The notes under the pieces are model-generated. The model worked only from the letters and a program-made list of their open reading frames with translations. It was not told where the DNA came from and did no database searches. DNA of 55,031 nucleotides. Source: Pedobacter borealis DSM 19626 (GTDB taxonomy: Bacteria > Bacteroidota > Bacteroidia > Sphingobacteriales > Sphingobacteriaceae). Every line of letters starts with the position of its first letter. Within the stretch, counting starts at the first letter, position 1. The stretch spans positions 1-55,031 of the forward strand of contig NZ_JAUG01000098.1 of the NCBI RefSeq assembly GCF_000708285.2. Direction: 5' to 3'. The translations under genes were made by a program, and so were the position numbers. Of this stretch, positions 53,601 to 55,031 are shown piece after piece.

Positions 53601-55031
53601 CATAGACCTGAACGTGCTCGACGACCAGTTCATTGAGCCTACCGAGACGATGATATTCGATCTGATTTCGGGCAGTGCCTATGATGGAGTGAATGGTACT
53701 GCTTTAGTATTCCCTACTGACCCTGCGTTTAATCAGGTTACGATAAACATTGCCGATGATGACAATACGGACGCCAACCGCATACTTTCGGTGCAGAAGA
53801 CCAACGATGCGGGCGAACCAACTACCCATGGCACCTATACCATCAAGCTGCCAAATGCTTACTCGTCTAGCACCAATATCACGGTAAGTTATGTAATGAG
53901 CGGTACGGCGACCAGTGGGACAGATTACACTATAGGCACGATTACGATCCCTGCCTATACCAACTCGGTTACAGTACCATTAACGGTGATCAATGATGAA
54001 ATTATCGAGGGACCAGAACAGGCGACATTGACCATTACTAACAGTACCGATGCCAATGGGTTTGTTTACTTGCCTGATGCCACCATTAATGGGGCAGTGT
54101 TAACCATTGCCGATGATGACAACACAGCAAATAACAACGTATTGTTTGTAACCAATGCCGCAAATGCTGCAGAACCTGCTACCAATGGTTCTCTTCGTAT
54201 CAGCTTACCAGTTGGTGTAACCAGCAATGAGGCGATTACGGTGAACTATACGGTTGGCGGTTCGGCCACCAGCAGAACCGATTATGTGGCATTAAGCGGC
54301 ACGGTGATCATACCTGCCGGGCAGAACTCAGTGAACGTGCCGGTAACAGTAATCGACGATCAGAATATAGAGATTTTAGAAACGGTTGTTTTAACCGCCA
54401 CAAGAGGAAATAGTAATAGCTTCAGTTTCGGGCCAGCGCCAGGTAACGCGGTGGCTACGGTGAACCTTGCGGATGATGATAGCAACAGTGCTAATCAGGT
54501 GCTGAGCATTGTTAAAAAGACAGATGCTGCTGAACCATCAACAGCTGGCAGCTTTACGGTGAAACTTCCAACTAATATTACAGCAGCAGAACCTATAAAC
54601 GTAAGCTATACAATTGCAGGTACTGCTGTAAATGGCGGTGATTATGTAAGCTTGAGTGGTAATGTGATCATACCTGCAGGAAGTAACAGCGTAGACATAC
54701 CTGTTACAGTAATTAATGACCAACTCATAGAAGATAACGAAACGGTAATCGTAACCCTTAGCGGTGGCGTTTCACCTAGCTTCGTCTTTACCGTTGATGG
54801 GGCGGCCAACAGTGCCACGGTTGATATTGCCGACGACGACAACATTCCTGCGAACAGGGTGTTGGCTTTAACTAAGGTGAGTGATGGGGCAGAGCCATCT
54901 ACCAACGGAGCGTTTAGGGTAAGTCTGCCACCTAACATTACGGCAATAGCACCAGTTACCGTAAATTATACCATAAGCGGTACAGCAACCGCTGGTAGTG
55001 ATTATGCAACATTAAGCGGTACCACTGTCAT
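41692..55031 (+). CDS. Giant secreted Calx-beta repeat protein (partial, runs off the window)
   Basis: One open frame from ATG 41692 to the window end: 4,446 complete codons with no stop that I could find. A long N-terminus leads to a signal peptide ending LAQ (about residue 46). A first jellyroll-like region ends in a family-typical LAEIMIFSQKLSNIDRQQVQ and LALKYGLTLG (about 260-290). A second LamG-like module starts near 485 (TFWLRADDGVSTLNQWNDYS) and ends in GEVIVYDRVLSDTERQTVE (about 683). The stretch about 905-1090 is unassigned. From about 1095 on come Calx-beta repeats. The protein is probably surface-exposed and calcium-binding, likely exported by the type IX system with a C-terminal sorting domain outside the window (inference). 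Codon use is visibly G+C-richer than in its neighbours. Confidence 0.9.
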   Translation, partial: MNNFSFNALVFTLDFLAYKKNCGRYAKLIIWSLLLTLCCGKQALAQSPGGVATGLVSWNSADNPLNVGTTTSITSLTDKVPVVPARVWTSLSGARTINPSGINFNPSIIFPGGGGNYFNTTTFLDALTAGEVFCVQFSSLPNTSTTPQYPFEFGGTNPNPPTSSTVSTYTSSTNSHFTYFGSTTRQGFTYPTTSPTYPTTVNVLNAHLLNIWSATNDWAAGIDGRVVASTLTNVVNFVTPVPPAASTRGNYIGAGHGSLFNGQLAEIMIFSQKLSNIDRQQVQSYLALKYGLTLGIGTPIDYLASDGTTKMWTASNNIGYAKHITGIGRDNAIDGSVLNQKQSLSADTGIVTLALGSTVATSNAANTATITNNLSFLTFGDNGATTPYRTPVAGVTGVNSRMARVWKAQKNNWADQNITLKLTGGNALIYLLVSTDDTFGTGDVAYALDATGSVTLSSSLLPDGAYFTFAKTVKGPNTVSTGLTFWLRADDGVSTLNQWNDYSTNGNHAIQNTAVNQPSINAQGLNFNYSRNFNGNTNITSSSYMDITTARIDPSTATVFAVGSPGTNFTSGPIARELVSSGSGQSLSDQGTEFRLVGNNLDYLESTGQFPTQKGSITGVKAYVANQSYVFSATQTDATNGVSLFQNNVFDKQGNILFTPNTANFTSIGIRSFGGRQFPWLGQIGEVIVYDRVLSDTERQTVESYLSLKYGITMNAGGSNYLGSDGAAYWTTTAANGIYKNNIVGIGRDDATDFNTKQSRSVNTGAILTVGLGTIAASNVANTNTFALDKSFFVLGSNSAELTTITTDIPVGSCISQRLSQEWEAQLTNFDATTHPLRLQFDLTGVSQTGSALSDYKLLIDLDGDGNFATGTVTQISATDLNAGVVGFSNVTALTNGVVFTLATGFPPARPPVLVADGTVKTVVSTCIDGNTIYFLDPADAGKYIAAIDLNGNTLDVTKLSGLIDVNRDMITALGKNSGTTYGTQLMRRLLQITYTGPALTVNGGVKVRLFWNPAERTNAETTLSGSRGVTGVQKWIWFKHTGDIATTLADLSPEKLANITELTPSATGQANGVDYVEFSGIQSFSTFGGLTTATQILSIAKVQDGTEGATNGSFSISLPAGVLATENVTVNYTISGTATNGVDYTTLSTTAIIPAGGNSVTIPVTVTDDNLIEITEGVTVTLTGGTGTTSGAYQVNSTAANATVNITDNDNTPANRTLSVVSTAANGAEPSTNGNFSINLPPGITASEDITVNYTIGGMATNGTDYASLGGTVTIAAGQNAVDVPVMVTDDQLIENPETVILTLTNGTSASFAFTASTTAGNATVNIADDDNTPANRTLSVVKTADGAEPSTDGSFTISLPAGILTTEPITVNYTIGGTATNGSDYITLGGTALIVAGQNSITVPVRVTDDQLIEGGETVILSVTNGTSPSFAYTASTTAGNATVDITDNDNTPANLTLSVVRTADGAEPSTNGSFSISLPTGITATEDVTVNYTIGGTATAGSDYAALGTVTIPAGQNSVDVAVTVINDQLIENTETVILTLNSGTSASFAYTASTTAGNATVNIADNDNTPENRTLSVVKTADGAEPSTNGSFTISLPAGVLTTEPITVNYTIGGTATANSDYTALSGTATIAAGQNSISVPVTVINDQLIENNETVVLTLTGGTSANFTYSLSTTEGNATVNIADDDNTPSNLTLSVVATTPNGAEPSNNGSFRISLPSGITATEDITVNYSINGTATNGTDYAPLGGTVTIAAGQNSVNVPVMVTDDQLIENTETVVLTLTSGSSTNFSYSASSINTATVNIADNDNTPANRTLSVVKTADGAEPSTDGSFTISLPAGVLTTEPITVNYTIGGTATNGSDYITLGGTALIVAGQNSITVPVRVTDDQLIEGGETVILSVTNGTSPSGSDYAALGTVTIPAGQNSVDVAVTVINDQLIENTETVILTLNSGTSASFAYTASTTAGSATVNITDNDNTSANRTLSVVKTADGAEPSSNGSFSISLPAGVLTTEPITVNYTIGGTATSGTDYTALSGTVIIPAGQNSVNIPVQVIDDTSIEPSETVIMNISGGSDGQFTYTVASGAGSATVNIADNDIATSSTLVLVTKVSDAMEGGVNGQYRIGLPPGVTSSEPVTVNYTISGTATNSIDYTTLSGTVVIPAGANEVFIDVDALTDAVVEGPESVVLTLNSASSISYPFAIDPSSSSATVNIIDANGANSTLLQVVKISDGSEPATNGRFRVHLAGGATSNFDITVGYSLSGTATAGVDYQGLGTIVIPANTNGVDIDLNVLDDQFIEPTETMIFNLISGSASDGTNAYVFPADQASSQVTINIADDDNTTTNRVLSVVKTNDAGEPSTHGAYTISLPAGYSSSSAITVNYTMSGTATNGTDYTIGTVTLPAYANSVTVPLTVTDNQLIENTETAILTLTSGTSAGFAYTPSGTNGAATMNITDDDNTPANRTLSVVRTADGGEPSTNGGFSISLPTGIISTEAITVGYTIGGTATGGSDYTTLNGTVVIPAGQNSVSVPVTVMDDQLIERTETIILTLTDGASASFAYTPSTTSGAATVNITDDDNTPANRTLSIVRTADGGEPSTNGGVNINLPTGILATEDITVNYTISGTATNGADYITLDGTAIIAAGQNSVSVPVMVTDDQLIENTEMVTLTLTGGTSVSFAYTPSTTSGVATVNITDDDNTPANLTLSVVKMADGEEPSANGSFRISLPTGITATEAITVNYTIGGTATANSDYTALSGSAIIANGQNSVSVPVQVIDDQLIENNETVVLSLTNGVSTSFSYSASTTNGAATVNIADNDNTPANRTLSVVKTADGAEPSSNGSFSISLPTGITATEAITVNYTIGGTATANSDYTALTGTTTIAAGQNSVSIPVTVTNDQLIENNETVVLTLTSGASTNFSYSLSTTNRTATVNIADDDNTPSNLTLSVAKTADGAEPSNNGGFNISLPTGITATEAITVNYSIGGTATDGSDYALLNGTVIIPAGENSVLVPVTVTDDQLIENTETVELTLISGSSTSFSYAASSANKATVSITDNDNTLANLTLSVVKTADGAEPSTNGSFTISLPPGVLTTEAITVNYTVGGTATNGTDYITLDGMVIIPAGQSSVLVPVRVTDDLLIENPERVILTVINGISTNFSYTPSATNTATVNIADNDSTPANLTLSVVKASDGSEPSANGSFSISLPTGVRATENITVNYTIGGTATNGADYATLGGTVTIPAGQNSVSVPVIILDDQLIENTENVVLTLTNGTSTSFTFTPSATAGNATVNIADNDNTPANRTLSIVKTADGEEPSTNGSFTISLPTGITATEAIVVNYTIGGTAANGVDYTTLGTTATIAAGQNSVLVSVPIIDDQLIENTETVILTLTNGASASFAYTASATAGNATVNISDNDNTPANLELSVVKTADGAEPATNGSFSISLPTGIMATEAITVNYTIGGTAANGVDYATIGSTVTIPAGQNSVSIPVTVTDDQLIENVETVNLRLNGGTSTSFTFRASAANGAATVNIIDNENTPANRTLSVVKTADGAEPSTNGSFSISLPAGVLATEDVTVNYTISGTATNGVDYTSLGGMAIIPAGQNSVSVPVTVTDDQKIEGTETVILNLSNGVSANFAFTASATAGSATLNITDNDNTATNLTLSVVKTSDAAEPGTNGIFTLSLPSGITASTDVTVSYTVGGTATSGTDYSALSGTAVIPAGQNSVTIPVQVIDNTIIEPTETVIMNISGGNDGQFAYTVVSGAGSATANITDNDITVSNKLVLVTKVSDAIEGGTGGQFRISLPPGVISSEDVVINFTIGGTATFNTDYSLTGVTGSTVTIPAGSNEVFINVNAGNDGTVEGSESVIVTLTSANSASYPFTIDPSNSSTTATIIDVNGASSTPLQVVKVSDGSEPANNGHFTIQLAGGATSAYPITVGYKVSGTATAGLDYQGLGTIVIPANTNSIDIDLNVLDDQFIEPTETMIFDLISGSAYDGVNGTALVFPTDPAFNQVTINIADDDNTDANRILSVQKTNDAGEPTTHGTYTIKLPNAYSSSTNITVSYVMSGTATSGTDYTIGTITIPAYTNSVTVPLTVINDEIIEGPEQATLTITNSTDANGFVYLPDATINGAVLTIADDDNTANNNVLFVTNAANAAEPATNGSLRISLPVGVTSNEAITVNYTVGGSATSRTDYVALSGTVIIPAGQNSVNVPVTVIDDQNIEILETVVLTATRGNSNSFSFGPAPGNAVATVNLADDDSNSANQVLSIVKKTDAAEPSTAGSFTVKLPTNITAAEPINVSYTIAGTAVNGGDYVSLSGNVIIPAGSNSVDIPVTVINDQLIEDNETVIVTLSGGVSPSFVFTVDGAANSATVDIADDDNIPANRVLALTKVSDGAEPSTNGAFRVSLPPNITAIAPVTVNYTISGTATAGSDYATLSGTTV
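47117..47664 (+). repeat. Recent intragenic duplicate of 45680-46440 with a 213-base deletion
   Basis: 47161-47424 matches 45724-45987 almost base for base (offset 1,437). 47425-47594 is identical to 46201-46370. The 213 bases 45988-46200 (71 codons) are missing in between, which keeps the frame and makes a hybrid repeat reading VTNGTSPSGSDYAALG. Confidence 0.9.
47767..48943 (+). repeat. Four-module super-repeat, copy 1
   Basis: Contains divergent modules with IEPSETVIMNISGGSDGQF, LVLVTKVSDAMEGG, LQVVKISDGSEPATNG and VVKTNDAGEPSTHGAYTI in this order. The same order occurs in copy 2 at 52801-53992, about 5.04 kb downstream (14 repeat units). Confidence 0.85.
52801..53992 (+). repeat. Four-module super-repeat, copy 2
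   Basis: Same module order as 47767-48943: IEPTETVIMNISGGNDGQF, LVLVTKVSDAIEGG, LQVVKVSDGSEPANNG and VQKTNDAGEPTTHGTYTI. It is about 15 bases longer overall, because of extra codons near GTALVFPTD. Divergence from copy 1 is larger than in the 45.7/47.1 kb duplicate, so this event is older. Confidence 0.85.

Larger units (their letters stand above)
44976..55031 (+). repeat. Array of about 27 full Calx-beta repeats
   Basis: The core motif (T-V-N-Y-T-I-G-G-T-A-T) recurs near 45079, 45448, 45808, 46168, 46525, 46888, 47245, 47743, 48106, 48463, 48832, 49186, 49546, 49906, 50266, 50626, 50983, 51343, 51700, 52060, 52420, 52780, 53140, 53500, 53880, 54240, 54600 and 54960. Most spacings are 357-363 bases (119-121 residues). 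Each unit has DGAEPSTNGSF, IPAGQNSV, VTVTDDQLIENTETV and a closing NIADDDNTPANRTLSVV linker. The 28th is cut by the window edge. Confidence 0.9.

Noticed and set aside
41742..54938. About twenty minus-strand open frames of 60-140 codons within the adhesin gene
   Set aside because: They are antisense shadows of a G+C-richer repetitive gene; the same frame recurs in each repeat and none has a protein-like start, signal or domain.

Overview
The window looks like a chromosome segment from a Bacteroidota bacterium, most like Pedobacter and relatives (Sphingobacteriaceae). The signs are a plug-less TonB-receptor-type barrel paired with a giant TPR protein, DUF4783 and LpxR-family genes, promoters with the Bacteroidota -7 box TAnnTTTG, few Shine-Dalgarno sites, A+T-rich intergenic DNA full of short palindromic repeats, and a giant secreted Calx-beta protein. 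This placement is inference from gene content and style. No rRNA, tRNA, CRISPR array, transposase or phage gene was seen.

Left part (1-31.7 kb) is mostly housekeeping. On the minus strand lie a DUF2071 protein, the barrel/TPR pair, pyrR-pyrB (pyrimidine synthesis), an ECF sigma factor operon with a 59-aa small gene, a GH20 hexosaminidase, ribosomal protein S1, an SH3b membrane protein, a signal-peptidase-like protein without its catalytic dyad, a TPM-domain protein, a DUF1080 protein, cytidylate kinase, an LpxR-like lipid A deacylase, Lon and phosphoglycerate mutase. On the plus strand lie a DCC thiol-disulfide protein, ferritin, ArfB, a small TPR protein, DUF4783, NadC, PlsY and an M48 lipoprotein protease.

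Middle part (32.0-41.1 kb) is an export cassette on the plus strand: OmpR-type response regulator, histidine kinase, PAP2 phosphatase, TolC-like channel, membrane-fusion lipoprotein, RND pump and a beta-propeller gene cut off after about 95 codons. An exact 167-bp direct repeat lies upstream of the regulator (32018-32184) and again at the point where the propeller gene breaks (40965-41131). This is the signature of a tandem duplication joint or recombination scar.

Right part (41692 to the window end) is one uninterrupted reading frame of at least 4,446 codons. It starts with a signal peptide and two LamG/jellyroll-type modules. About 27 complete Calx-beta repeats of about 120 residues follow, and the 28th is cut by the window edge. 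The repeats show recent DNA-level duplication, an in-frame hybrid repeat and a four-module super-repeat spaced about 5 kb apart. It is probably a cell-surface adhesin, with its C-terminal sorting signal beyond the window.

The spaces between genes hold several families of short interspersed palindromes, a 180-bp tandem repeat and low-complexity tracts next to several gene ends.
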